A stretch of 64,000 nt of DNA from Achromobacter piechaudii NBRC 102461. Its GTDB lineage: Bacteria > Pseudomonadota > Gammaproteobacteria > Burkholderiales > Burkholderiaceae_B. The position numbers and the translations under genes were made by a program. The stretch covers positions 1,054,001 through 1,118,000 of the forward strand of contig NZ_BCTK01000005.1 in assembly GCF_001571245.1 (NCBI RefSeq), given 5' to 3'. This document shows, one piece after another, positions 47,862-56,112 of the stretch. The notes beneath the pieces were generated by a model, which was not told the origin of the DNA, did not search any database, and saw nothing but the letters and a program-made list of their open reading frames with translations. Each line of letters opens with the position of its first letter. Positions within the stretch are counted from its first letter, which is position 1.

Positions 47862-48566
47862 ATGTCACTATGGCGAGCCTGCCTGACAGGGCTGGCGATG
47901 GCGTCGATGCTGTTGATAGCGGCGTGCGTCAATAAAGAACCCCAGGAGCGCGCAGCGTTCATCCAACTGCTGCAAGCGCGGGTCAATGACGATGCCTTGT
48001 TGCCGCTGCCTACGCTGGACAAGGCCGAGAAAAAAGCCGTGGGCGACTACGCCGACGCCTACGAGGTCATTACCGATTTCCAGCTGCAAATGGCCAAGTC
48101 GGCGCAAGACATGCATGCGGTGCTTGAGCTGGAGACGATCCGGTCAGTGGGTGAAATCATGCAGCGGCAGGCCGGACTCGAGGTCGCGCGGAAAACGCTG
48201 GCCGACAGCGCGGGCCGGCTTGAGGATGCGCGTTCGAAGGCCGATAGCGCGCGCGCCAAGCTGCAATTGCCGGCCGACCTGGCGCCCGTGTATGACGGCG
48301 TCTATGACGAGGCCGTGACCGACCCTGCGACTGAGCTCATGCGGGCTGCTTCAAGAATGGACTCGGTGGCGCGCGATGCGCTTGGCATCGCGGCCTTCGT
48401 GGCGGCCAACGCCGCCGATATCCAGTTGGTGGAGGGCCAGGCGCGCGTGGCGACGCCCACGCTACAGCAGGAGCTGAACCTGCGCCTGCAAGGGCTGAAC
48501 GCGCAATCGGACGCACTGACCCAGGCGCGTCGCACGATCCTGCTGGCCGCGCGCCGCGGCGAGTGA
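47862..48566 (+). CDS. DUF3053-family lipoprotein (YiaF-like)
   Basis: A 234-residue lipoprotein. The signal ends in LLIAAC (Cys about 21), then NKEPQERAAFIQLLQ, which matches the opening of the DUF3053/YiaF family, and a long helical, probably coiled-coil body (LEVARKTLADSAGRLEDARSKADSARAKL). Function unknown. GGAGG precedes the ATG 47862; the upstream open frame has no signal. Confidence 0.82.
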   Translation: MSLWRACLTGLAMASMLLIAACVNKEPQERAAFIQLLQARVNDDALLPLPTLDKAEKKAVGDYADAYEVITDFQLQMAKSAQDMHAVLELETIRSVGEIMQRQAGLEVARKTLADSAGRLEDARSKADSARAKLQLPADLAPVYDGVYDEAVTDPATELMRAASRMDSVARDALGIAAFVAANAADIQLVEGQARVATPTLQQELNLRLQGLNAQSDALTQARRTILLAARRGE

Positions 48567-48633
48567 CCCGGCGCGGACTTGCGGGCTTTGTACAATGCGG
48601 GTCTCGCGGCGTTCGCCGTGCCTGGAACGGAAC

Positions 48634-49731
48634 ATGAGCGAATCATCCAGCTTGCACCACAGAACCTTTCTGCTCCTGCTCGTGGTGGTCTCCATCGCGT
48701 TCGGCTGGCTTTTGTGGCCTTTCTACGGCGCTGTTTTCTGGGGCGCCATTCTTGCGATCATCTTCGGACCCTTGCAGCGGCGCCTCGTCAAGCGCATGGG
48801 CGGTCGGCGCAACCTTTCGGCGCTGATCACATTATTGGGCGTACTACTGCTGGTCATCCTGCCGCTGGTGGCGATCTCCGGTTCGTTGGTGCGCGAAGGC
48901 GCGAATCTTTACCAAAGCATCAAATCCGGTGAGTTGAATTTCGGCGCGTACTTTCAGCAGGCGATGGCGGCGTTGCCCCCGTCCGTACACGACGTGCTGG
49001 CCCGCTTTGACCTGGCCGACATTCCCAGCCTTCAGGAAAAGCTCAGTGCGGGCGCGATGCAGGCCAGCCAGTTCCTGGCGACCCAGGCACTGAGCATCGG
49101 ACAGGACACGTTCCAATTCGTCATCAGCTTCGGCATCATGCTTTATCTGCTGTTTTTCCTGCTGCGCGACGGGCCGGAACTGTCGGCACGCATCAAGCGC
49201 GCCATGCCTCTGAGCGAAGCGCACAAGCAGCATCTGTTCCGCAAGTTCACGACCGTGGTGCGCGCGACCGTCAAGGGCAATATCGCGGTAGCGGCGGCGC
49301 AAGGGGCGTTGGGCGGCATCATCTTTTCGGTCTTGTCGATCCAGGGCGCGCTGCTGTGGGGCGTGATCATGGGCTTTCTGTCCTTGCTGCCGGCAGTTGG
49401 CGCGGGCCTGATCTGGGCGCCCGTTGCGATCTACTTCCTGCTGACGGGCGCGGTAGTCAAAGGCGCGGTGCTGATCGCATTCGGCGTGCTGGTCATCGGC
49501 ATGGTCGACAACGTGCTGCGCCCGATCCTGGTGGGCAAGGACACCAAGATGCCCGACTACGTGGTGCTGATTTCCACGTTGGGCGGCATGGCGCTGTTCG
49601 GCCTGAACGGCTTTGTGATCGGTCCGCTGATCGCCGCGCTGTTCATGGCAAGCTGGGATCTTTTCTCGCCCACGCCCACGCCCAGGTCCACGCCCGAGCG
49701 CCAGGACGAGCTGCCGCTGCCGCCAAAGTAG
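48634..49731 (+). CDS. AI-2E-family (PerM/TqsA-type) permease
   Basis: A 365-residue membrane protein with about seven to eight helices. It shows the family layout: an N-terminal hairpin (FYGAVFWGAILAIIF), a central soluble region around residues 100-150, and a conserved C-terminal part (GNIAVAAAQGALGGI, SLLPAVGAGLIWAPVAIY, MVDNVLRPILVGKDTKMPDYVVLISTLGG-type). Members export autoinducer-2 or act as Na/H antiporters; the cargo here is unknown. It ends in a Pro-rich tail. Confidence 0.9.
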   Translation: MSESSSLHHRTFLLLLVVVSIAFGWLLWPFYGAVFWGAILAIIFGPLQRRLVKRMGGRRNLSALITLLGVLLLVILPLVAISGSLVREGANLYQSIKSGELNFGAYFQQAMAALPPSVHDVLARFDLADIPSLQEKLSAGAMQASQFLATQALSIGQDTFQFVISFGIMLYLLFFLLRDGPELSARIKRAMPLSEAHKQHLFRKFTTVVRATVKGNIAVAAAQGALGGIIFSVLSIQGALLWGVIMGFLSLLPAVGAGLIWAPVAIYFLLTGAVVKGAVLIAFGVLVIGMVDNVLRPILVGKDTKMPDYVVLISTLGGMALFGLNGFVIGPLIAALFMASWDLFSPTPTPRSTPERQDELPLPPK

Positions 49732-49761
49732 CGGCATCGGTCCGCGTTTGCCCGGCTTCGG

Positions 49762-51660
49762 TCAGTGCAGGCGCAATAGCCGGTCGCCGATGATCAGGTC
49801 CAGGTCGGTGCGGGGGCGGGTACGTACCAGCCCCTGCTTCAGGGCCTGTTCCACATCGTCCACGCCCGTGACGTCGTCGATGGGCTGTTCAAAGCTGATG
49901 GCGTGCAGGTTGCCCAGGTGGCGCCATTGGCCCGCGGCGTCGGGCGCGAACACGCTGAACTTTTCGCGCTCGGGGTATTGTGCGGCCGCCGTCGGCGCCA
50001 CGTACAGGATCAATTCATCACTGCCGTCGCCCGTCAGGTCGGCGAAGATCACGCGGCAGCGCTGCGCCGGCGCGGGATGAGCCACGCGCCGATCGGCCTC
50101 GCGCGGATCAGCCTCGTGTAGATCGGCATCGCGTGTATCCGCCGAGGTTGTGCAGGCCCGCGCCAAGGCGGGATATTCGCGCCGCAGGTAGCGCCACCAA
50201 TCCGGCGGAATGTCGCGGCCCTCGGGCACGGTGGCAAGCGGCCCGGGCTCGTCAGAAGCTTGGGCTGCCCTCTGTTCCAACGGGTCGTCCCAGCGGAAAT
50301 AACCCCCCTTGAGTGTTTCTTTTGCGGCCTCGGCGATGCGAGGGTCGCGCGCATCCGCCGCGCCATCGGCCAGGCGGCGCAGCGCGTCGAGCCCCCATAT
50401 GCCGTAGTCGCTGCGCATGGCGTGAAAGCTGAAATCCTGCGGTTCTTTGCGCCCGTCGATGAGCCGCTGCAACTGGCTGTCGGCGGTCAGCCGCAGCGGG
50501 TTGGCAAGCGGCGTGCTGAACGCCAGCAGCAATGCCAGCGTCGCAAAAGCCGCTACCAGATTGGTGACGGCGAGCGCCGCGTGATGGTGCGCGCCGCGCA
50601 GCGCGGCCCACGCATAGCCCGCTCCGTACAACACCAGTATCGCGGCCCCGCCCACGCCCCACGCGCGCAGCACCGTCCACCCGTACTGCTCGACGCGAAC
50701 CGCCGCGCCGTACAAGGCTACGGCTGCCAATGGCAACAGGCACGCCATGGCCCAGCGCAGCAGCCGGCGCAAGCGTGGTCCAAAGGGATCCGCATGCGCT
50801 CCGTCCTGCCACGCCGCGTTGATCAGCTTGATCCACACCAGCGAAAACACGATCAACGCGCCTGCGGACAATTGCACGGCTTGCAGGCCAAGCGCCAGCC
50901 TGGCGGCCAGCGCGATGGTGAAAGCCAGGCCCACCAGCGATACCAGCGGCAGCAGCCACGCGTTGAGGGTCAGCCATGCGCGTTGCAGGATATCGGTCAA
51001 CGCGGGCCGGCGGCGCACGCCCACCAGGCACGCGGCAAGAATCATCGGCCACACCAGAAAGCGGAACGTCGTGTCTTCGACCAGATTGCGTATGGCTCGA
51101 ATGCCGATCATGTCGAACATCGCTCCGGCAGCGGCCATCAGCAGGTACACGGATGAAGCCAGGCAAAGGCTCAACCCCAGGTGGACCGCGTTGCGCCAAG
51201 CGGCTCGGAATAGGGCGGGGTAGTTCCAGCCAGCGCGGTTGACGTCCAGAGCCTGTATCAACGGCAGCGATATGAAACCTGCGATGCCGGTCAGCAACAG
51301 CGCCATTGCGGTTTCGCCTCGGCCTGCCCATCCGCCGTTTTCGTTCGGCAGGGACCCAAACGCGGCGGTCATGCCGTAAGCAGTGACCAGGGGCAGCGCT
51401 ACGCCAAAGACAACCAGTGCCACCCCCCAGCGCCGCAGGCTTTTCATGCCGGAAAGCAAAGCCGCCGCAAGCGGAGTCAGCGTCAGCCATTGCAGCAGGA
51501 AATACAAGGCGAAAGGATGGCCCCAAGGCCAGGCCCGGTGCGCGATCAATTGATGCAAGCCCGCGCCGAGCAGCGCGGCGATGGCGCCATGGATCAGGAC
51601 GGTCCGATCCGACGCGTCCAGACGCGTTGTGCCGGTGCTTTTCAGGGACAGATTATTCAT
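49762..51660 (-). CDS. DUF4153-type integral membrane protein
   Basis: A 632-residue protein with about a dozen hydrophobic segments in residues 20-400, followed by a roughly 230-residue soluble C-terminal domain that ends in DLTGDGSDELILYVAP, an FG-GAP-like Asp-rich motif. The layout matches DUF4153 proteins of proteobacteria; function unknown. Around 50076-50135 the gene contains four imperfect 15-base repeats, encoding five-residue units (TRDAD, LHEAD, PREAD, RRVAH) in the soluble domain. Divergent from the diguanylate cyclase gene. Confidence 0.75.
   Translation of the reverse strand: MNNLSLKSTGTTRLDASDRTVLIHGAIAALLGAGLHQLIAHRAWPWGHPFALYFLLQWLTLTPLAAALLSGMKSLRRWGVALVVFGVALPLVTAYGMTAAFGSLPNENGGWAGRGETAMALLLTGIAGFISLPLIQALDVNRAGWNYPALFRAAWRNAVHLGLSLCLASSVYLLMAAAGAMFDMIGIRAIRNLVEDTTFRFLVWPMILAACLVGVRRRPALTDILQRAWLTLNAWLLPLVSLVGLAFTIALAARLALGLQAVQLSAGALIVFSLVWIKLINAAWQDGAHADPFGPRLRRLLRWAMACLLPLAAVALYGAAVRVEQYGWTVLRAWGVGGAAILVLYGAGYAWAALRGAHHHAALAVTNLVAAFATLALLLAFSTPLANPLRLTADSQLQRLIDGRKEPQDFSFHAMRSDYGIWGLDALRRLADGAADARDPRIAEAAKETLKGGYFRWDDPLEQRAAQASDEPGPLATVPEGRDIPPDWWRYLRREYPALARACTTSADTRDADLHEADPREADRRVAHPAPAQRCRVIFADLTGDGSDELILYVAPTAAAQYPEREKFSVFAPDAAGQWRHLGNLHAISFEQPIDDVTGVDDVEQALKQGLVRTRPRTDLDLIIGDRLLRLH
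50076..50135 (-). repeat. four imperfect 15-base tandem repeats within a coding region
   Basis: Successive units begin GATGAGCC, GATCGGCC, GATCAGCC and GATCGGCA (plus strand). The number of units can change by multiples of five codons without breaking the frame. Confidence 0.7.
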
Positions 51661-51897
51661 GGCGGCGATAGTAGCAATCCGCCCGCCATCGCGCGCGCCG
51701 GGGTGGATGAAACCGTCATCAAATCGTCGCCCGCGCCGATTTTTCGGAGTAAATTGGGGACGCGCTACATCGCAGCCGAAAGAGGTGAAAGCACCTTAAA
51801 AAGGCGTCTGAGCGCGGATTGTGCGGTTGCGGGCATCTGCAATAATTTCTGAATTTCATCCGTCCCGACCCGTCGGGGGGGACGTATCGGGAGGCGC

Positions 51898-53493
51898 ATG
51901 GTTCCAAGGGGCAAGACAATGGCGGATGCTGAAAGCCTGCCTGGCGTGCGCACGCGCCCTCCACACCGGTACTCGATGCGCGCCGGTCTGCTGACACTCG
52001 TATTTGCCTGTATTTTGCCGGCCCTGGTGGTGGCGTCGGTGGCGGTTTACGAAAGCTATGTCGTGCAGAAAGAACGCATCTTGCGGGACACGATTTTCCT
52101 GGCCCGCAACCTTGCCTCCACACTTGATCGCGAAATGACGGGCGTGGAATCTGGCTTGCAGATGCTGGCCGCATCGCCGGACCTGCTCAGTGGCGACCTG
52201 GCCAGCTTTCACCAGCGTGCGCGGGATTCCTTGCGCTTTCAGATCGTGGACAGCTATGTCCTGACCGACGCGGACGGGCAACAGGTCATCAACACGCTTG
52301 CCCCTTTTGGTTCGCCGCTTCCGTCCAGCGGCGCGCCGGAAGAGCTGCACCGGGTGTTCACCACGCGCGCACCGGTGCTGACCAGTCTGTTCACCGGGGG
52401 CGTCAGCCGCAAGCAGACCATCGCGCTGGGCGTGCCGGTCGTGCGCGGGGACCGCGTCATCTACAGTTTGAACGTGGGCTTGTCGCCGGACCGTATCGGC
52501 AACGCATTGGCCCGGCGCAGTCTGCCAGAAGGCTGGGTGGCGGCGGTGCTGGATGGCTCGGGAACGATCGTCGCGCGCACGCGCGACGGCGCGAAATTTG
52601 TCGGGCAAAAAGCCGTGCCCGCACTTGCGCGGGCCGTGCAACAAGAAAACGAAGGCGCGTTCGAATCCATCACCAAGGACGGCACGCCCGTCTACACCGC
52701 CTTCAGCCGATCCTCCGTGTCGGGGTGGACGGTGGCCGCTGGCGCGCCCATGAGTCTGGTGACGACGGATCTATATCGTTCAATAGGCTGGCTGGCGTTG
52801 GGCACCTTGTTTGCCTTCGGCCTGGGGCTATGGTTGGCGCTGCGGCTGGCCAATCGCCTGACCTCGGCCGTGCAGGGCCTGGTCGGGCCGGCGCTGGCGT
52901 TGGGCGAAGGCCGCACCGTCGAACTCGCTGGCACCAGCGTCAAAGAGGCCGAAGAAGTCGGTACCGCCTTGCTGCAAGCGTCGCGCATGTTGGCCCACGC
53001 CCAGCACCTTGCGCATTACGATCCGTTGACCGGCCTGTGCAATAGGGTGCTGTTCGGCGAACTGGTATTGCGCGAACTGTCCGTCGCCCAGCGCAGCGGC
53101 GAATCCTTCGCGCTGTTGGCAATCGACCTGGATGGCTTCAAGGCGGTCAACGACCTGCACGGCCATGCCGCGGGTGACACCGTCTTGAAGGAAGCCGCAG
53201 ATCGCATGGCGCGGGCGATACGCGTGTCGGACGTAGCGGCTCGATTGGGCGGCGACGAATTTGCCGTGCTGCTGATGGGCGTGGGTCAGGAGCAAGCGCA
53301 GGCGGTGGCCGAAGCGCTGGTTGAAAGCCTGTCGCTGCCGTATCCAGGCATCGACGTGGCGGTGTCGGCAAGCGTTGGCATCGCCATCTATCCCGACTCG
53401 GGCATCACGATGTTGCAACTGCTGGAGCGGGCCGACGTGGCGCTCTACAAGGCAAAGAAAGAGGGCAAGCGGCGCGTGGCGTGGGACCGATAA
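51898..53493 (+). CDS. membrane-bound diguanylate cyclase (GGDEF)
   Basis: A 531-residue sensor. Membrane helix at about residues 27-50, a periplasmic double-Cache-type domain to about 285, a second helix (SIGWLALGTLFAFGLGLWLAL), a HAMP-like linker, then a GGDEF domain (HYDPLTGLCNRVLF, LAIDLDGFKAVND, ARLGGDEFAVLLMG). The GGDEF signature is intact, and the inhibitory I-site RVSD lies exactly five residues before it. The protein should therefore make cyclic di-GMP and be product-inhibited. The ligand is unknown. A start at 51919 (MADAESL) after AAGGGG is an alternative to 51898. Confidence 0.93.
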   Translation: MVPRGKTMADAESLPGVRTRPPHRYSMRAGLLTLVFACILPALVVASVAVYESYVVQKERILRDTIFLARNLASTLDREMTGVESGLQMLAASPDLLSGDLASFHQRARDSLRFQIVDSYVLTDADGQQVINTLAPFGSPLPSSGAPEELHRVFTTRAPVLTSLFTGGVSRKQTIALGVPVVRGDRVIYSLNVGLSPDRIGNALARRSLPEGWVAAVLDGSGTIVARTRDGAKFVGQKAVPALARAVQQENEGAFESITKDGTPVYTAFSRSSVSGWTVAAGAPMSLVTTDLYRSIGWLALGTLFAFGLGLWLALRLANRLTSAVQGLVGPALALGEGRTVELAGTSVKEAEEVGTALLQASRMLAHAQHLAHYDPLTGLCNRVLFGELVLRELSVAQRSGESFALLAIDLDGFKAVNDLHGHAAGDTVLKEAADRMARAIRVSDVAARLGGDEFAVLLMGVGQEQAQAVAEALVESLSLPYPGIDVAVSASVGIAIYPDSGITMLQLLERADVALYKAKKEGKRRVAWDR

Positions 53494-53527
53494 GGCCCCA
53501 GCCACGCGCCTTTCAGGCATCGGGCCG

Positions 53528-53767
53528 TCAGGTTTGCTGAGGCGCCAAAGCCGTCAGCACTTCGCCCGATGTCAGGCGATAACGCCGTTCGCCCAGCGCA
53601 ATAACGCTTTCTCCTTCAGACGTTCTCATGATGTAGCGCGACGCCGCGATCGGCGGCGGGTCTGACGGGCCAGGATCATCCGCTTGCAGGAAAACCTCGA
53701 TCCGATAGAGCCGGCCAGACTCTGTGCTGGCCAACACATCGCTCAATCTGCGTATGGAAATAGCCAT
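53528..53767 (-). CDS. hypothetical small protein
   Basis: Not recognised. A 79-residue soluble protein from ATG 53767 (MAISIRRLSDVLASTESGRLYRIEVFLQ) with a basic strand-rich middle (AASRYIMRTSEGESVIALGERRYRL). The longer open frame to 53902 lacks a ribosome site. It converges on the diguanylate cyclase gene, 34 bases away, and is divergent from the exporter gene. Confidence 0.6.
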   Translation of the reverse strand: MAISIRRLSDVLASTESGRLYRIEVFLQADDPGPSDPPPIAASRYIMRTSEGESVIALGERRYRLTSGEVLTALAPQQT

Positions 53768-53943
53768 GCGCCTGATACTCCCTCTTATTGGATGCTGCTG
53801 TGGGTCTGTTATGTATCCTGACGCGGATATCGCCGCGTCGGTTGGGTCACTACGATAACGATTGGTTTTCGCTACACTGCCCGCCTGCCGCCGCTGGTGC
53901 ACGGGGACGGCGGAAGGGTTAAAGCCAACAAGCGGAAGCGGTT

Positions 53944-54849
53944 ATGCCATTGTCTCCCGGCCGAAATACGGCCACATTTTTCGGTCTGCTGGCGATCTTG
54001 CTGTGGGGCACGGTCGTTGGTCTGATCCGTAGCGTCAGCGAGCATTTCGGCGCCATCGGAGGCGCCGCGCTAATTTATACGGTAGGTTCCGCCTTTCTTG
54101 TGTGTCTGCTCGGGTTTCCAACGTTACGAAGTTTTCCGCGCCCTTATCTCATTGTCGGAAGCGTGCTTTTCGTCGCTTATGAAATCTGTCTGTCGCTGTC
54201 GCTGGGCTTCGCGCTGGATCGCAGCCAGGCAATTGAATTGGGCATCGTCAATTACCTGTGGCCGTGCCTGACGGTGTTGTTTGCCATCGTCATGAACGGG
54301 CAGCGCGCCAATGCATGGGTAGTGCCCGGCATATTGCTGTCGGTATGCGGAATCGTTTGGGTCGTGGGCGGATCGAGTCTGTCTTGGGAACGCACGCTGA
54401 CGAACATTTCCAGCAACCCCCTCAGTTATGGGCTGGCGTTGGGTGGCGCCATTATCTGGGCCGTGTACTGCAACGTGACCAAACGATATGCCCAGGGAAA
54501 AAATGGCGTGGCGTTGTTCTTTACGCTCACCGCCACGGCCCTGTGGGCAAAATATTTCATCAGCGCCGAGCCGCCGCTGGTATTTACCGCTGCGGCCACG
54601 CTGGAGCTTTGTGTCACCGGCGGCGCGATGGCTGCCGGATACGCGTTGTGGAACGTGGGAATACTGCGAGGCAATCTCACGTTGCTGGCGACGGCGTCCT
54701 ATTTCACCCCGGTGCTTTCCACTTTTTTCGCAGCCGTTTGGCTGGCCACCCACCTGACCGCGTCGTTCTGGCAAGGGGTGGCGATGGTCACCGCCGGTTC
54801 TTTGTTGTGCTGGGCGGCGACGAAAAGCAAAGCCGCTCAAGGCGGGTAG
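53944..54849 (+). CDS. DMT-superfamily exporter, YddG (aromatic amino acid)-like
   Basis: A 301-residue membrane protein with ten predicted helices and the twofold EamA repeat. The stretches LLAILLWGTVVGLIRSVSEH, IELGIVNYLWPCLTVLFAI and GYALWNVGILRGNLTLLATASYFTPVLST fit the YddG aromatic-amino-acid/paraquat exporter group better than general EamA proteins. It probably exports aromatic or other hydrophobic amino acids; this specificity is an inference from resemblance. ATG 53944. Confidence 0.85.
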   Translation: MPLSPGRNTATFFGLLAILLWGTVVGLIRSVSEHFGAIGGAALIYTVGSAFLVCLLGFPTLRSFPRPYLIVGSVLFVAYEICLSLSLGFALDRSQAIELGIVNYLWPCLTVLFAIVMNGQRANAWVVPGILLSVCGIVWVVGGSSLSWERTLTNISSNPLSYGLALGGAIIWAVYCNVTKRYAQGKNGVALFFTLTATALWAKYFISAEPPLVFTAAATLELCVTGGAMAAGYALWNVGILRGNLTLLATASYFTPVLSTFFAAVWLATHLTASFWQGVAMVTAGSLLCWAATKSKAAQGG

Positions 54850-54882
54850 CCTCGCGCGGCGGTAACCGGGGTGTGTATGCCG

Positions 54883-55074
54883 TCAGTCGATCAGCATGGA
54901 CTGCGCGACCGCGTATCCCAACGGGATCAGCAAAAGCGATGCAAAGGTTGAACTGACAATCGCCGCCGATATCTTCAGCAGGGGCTCGGGGCCCGCGCTT
55001 CGAATCGTTTGAATCACCAAACCGACGATACCCATAACCATCAAACAGCTGATTACCACTGCTACGTAAGTCAT
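54883..55074 (-). CDS. small two-helix membrane protein
   Basis: Not recognised. A 63-residue protein with two hydrophobic segments (VAVVISCLMVMGIVGLVIQTI and SSTFASLLLIPLGYAVA) separated by a short polar loop with PEPLLK, consistent with a helical hairpin in the inner membrane. ATG 55074; GGAGACA lies upstream on the minus strand. It converges on the exporter gene, 33 bases away. Confidence 0.6.
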   Translation of the reverse strand: MTYVAVVISCLMVMGIVGLVIQTIRSAGPEPLLKISAAIVSSTFASLLLIPLGYAVAQSMLID

Positions 55075-55336
55075 GTTGTCTCCGTCCTCGCCTGATTAAA
55101 GGGATTCGGCGCCGCGTTGTGCGGTCTGTATGTTTGTGCTGATTGTGCGCCTGTATTTGCGGACTTGGCCCTAGGGTTTTCCTGGCGCAATGATCGCGGT
55201 GTGGCGTTTTTGCCGCGCGGTGTGCAGCAATAAATCATGTGCGCCCGCAGCAATTCAAACGGCGTAGGCAATGCGCTTCGGCAATGAGCGGATTGCGCTA
55301 CGATGGCGGCGTCTCATCCCGGAAAAAGGCGGCAAC

Positions 55337-55588
55337 ATGCCGAACCGATTGCGCCCTGGCACGCGGGCCACGCTTCAAGTCAGGCAATTGATGCCGGGCG
55401 AATTTGCCTGGATCATTACCTTGCTCGACCCCGAAACAGGCAATGTGCAGAGCACCAATTATTCAGAAAAGCGCTACGGCAGCCAGGATGAAGCCTCGGT
55501 AGCCGGCAAGGCCGCGGTCGTGGAATTTTTGGGTCGAGACGGAAAGATCGGCGCGGTTCCAGGACGCGACGGTAAGCCCAGGCCGTAG
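55337..55588 (+). CDS. hypothetical small basic protein
   Basis: Not recognised. An 83-residue soluble protein (MPNRLRPGTRATLQVRQLMPGEFAWIITLLDPETG, then KRYGSQDEASVAGKAAVVEFLG and a basic RDGKPRP end). The gene starts at ATG 55337 after AAAGGCGGCAAC; the upstream open frame is ignored because its first ATG has no ribosome site. The pattern of a short beta-rich start and a helix is seen in small conserved proteobacterial proteins of unknown role. A terminator follows at 55612. Confidence 0.65.
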   Translation: MPNRLRPGTRATLQVRQLMPGEFAWIITLLDPETGNVQSTNYSEKRYGSQDEASVAGKAAVVEFLGRDGKIGAVPGRDGKPRP

Positions 55589-55611
55589 GCGCGCGTTATC
55601 GATGAATGCTC

Positions 55612-55637
55612 AAAAGCCCTCGCATGAGGGCTTTTTT
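55612..55637 (+). terminator. intrinsic terminator
   Basis: AAAAGCCCTC-gcat-GAGGGCTTTTTT, 24 bases after the stop of the 83-residue gene. Confidence 0.9.
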
Positions 55638-55723
55638 ATTGGCCGCGCGCGCGGCGTGGAGCGGGAACGGCACTTGCTGAAGACGGGGGCAGCGCGCTTT
55701 GCGCCGCAAGAGGAGAAATCATC

Positions 55724-55915
55724 ATGTCCCAATCCCCGCATCGAGAGCCCGGCCTGCCGGACGATCTGCCGCCGGATGATCCGTCGTTGCCCGGCAATCT
55801 GCCGCCCGACGACCCGCTGCCGGACCCCAATCAGCCGCCGGATGATCCTCCGGCCGTTGACCCCACGCCACCCGCGCCGGATCCCCGGTTGCCGGGCACG
55901 ATCGACCTGGCCTGA
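55724..55915 (+). CDS. Pro/Asp-rich repeat mini-protein
   Basis: Not recognised. A 63-residue protein in which Pro, Asp and Leu dominate, built from variants of LPPDDPxLP (LPDDLPPDDPSLPG, NLPPDDPLPDPN, QPPDDPP). It has no membrane segment and is certainly disordered. The ribosome site AAGAGGAG precedes ATG 55724 at good spacing, which argues for real translation. Acidic and proline-rich; could bind cations or a partner. No function assigned. Confidence 0.6.
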   Translation: MSQSPHREPGLPDDLPPDDPSLPGNLPPDDPLPDPNQPPDDPPAVDPTPPAPDPRLPGTIDLA

Positions 55916-55959
55916 GCGCCACGTCCGAATTTTCCGATAAGTCTGAAAAGGAGTCTGTC

Positions 55960-56034
55960 ATGCGTTCCATTTTGCTGTGGCTGCTTGGCGTGCCAATTCC
56001 CATCATCATCCTGCTGGCGCTTTTCTGGCATTGA
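55960..56034 (+). CDS. 24-residue hydrophobic mini-protein
   Basis: ATG 55960 is preceded by AAAAGGAG at ideal spacing. The peptide is RSILLWLLGVPIPIIILLAL after the Met, ending FWH, a single membrane helix with a PIP kink. Such tiny membrane peptides are common in proteobacteria and usually unannotated. The stop overlaps a second tiny frame (TGATG). Confidence 0.6.
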   Translation: MRSILLWLLGVPIPIIILLALFWH

Positions 56035-56093
56035 TGCTGGTCGGCTCTTGCATCGGCGTCGGTTCGGCACTGCGCGATACCGACGTGAAATAA
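56034..56093 (+). CDS. possible 19-residue peptide coupled to the previous gene
   Basis: ATG 56034 overlaps the preceding stop in TGATG, a coupling arrangement, and reads MLVGSCIGVGSALRDTDVK to TAA at 56091. It has no ribosome site of its own. It may be noise. Confidence 0.25.
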   Translation: MLVGSCIGVGSALRDTDVK

Positions 56094-56112
56094 CAATGAA
56101 CAAGGAATCACC

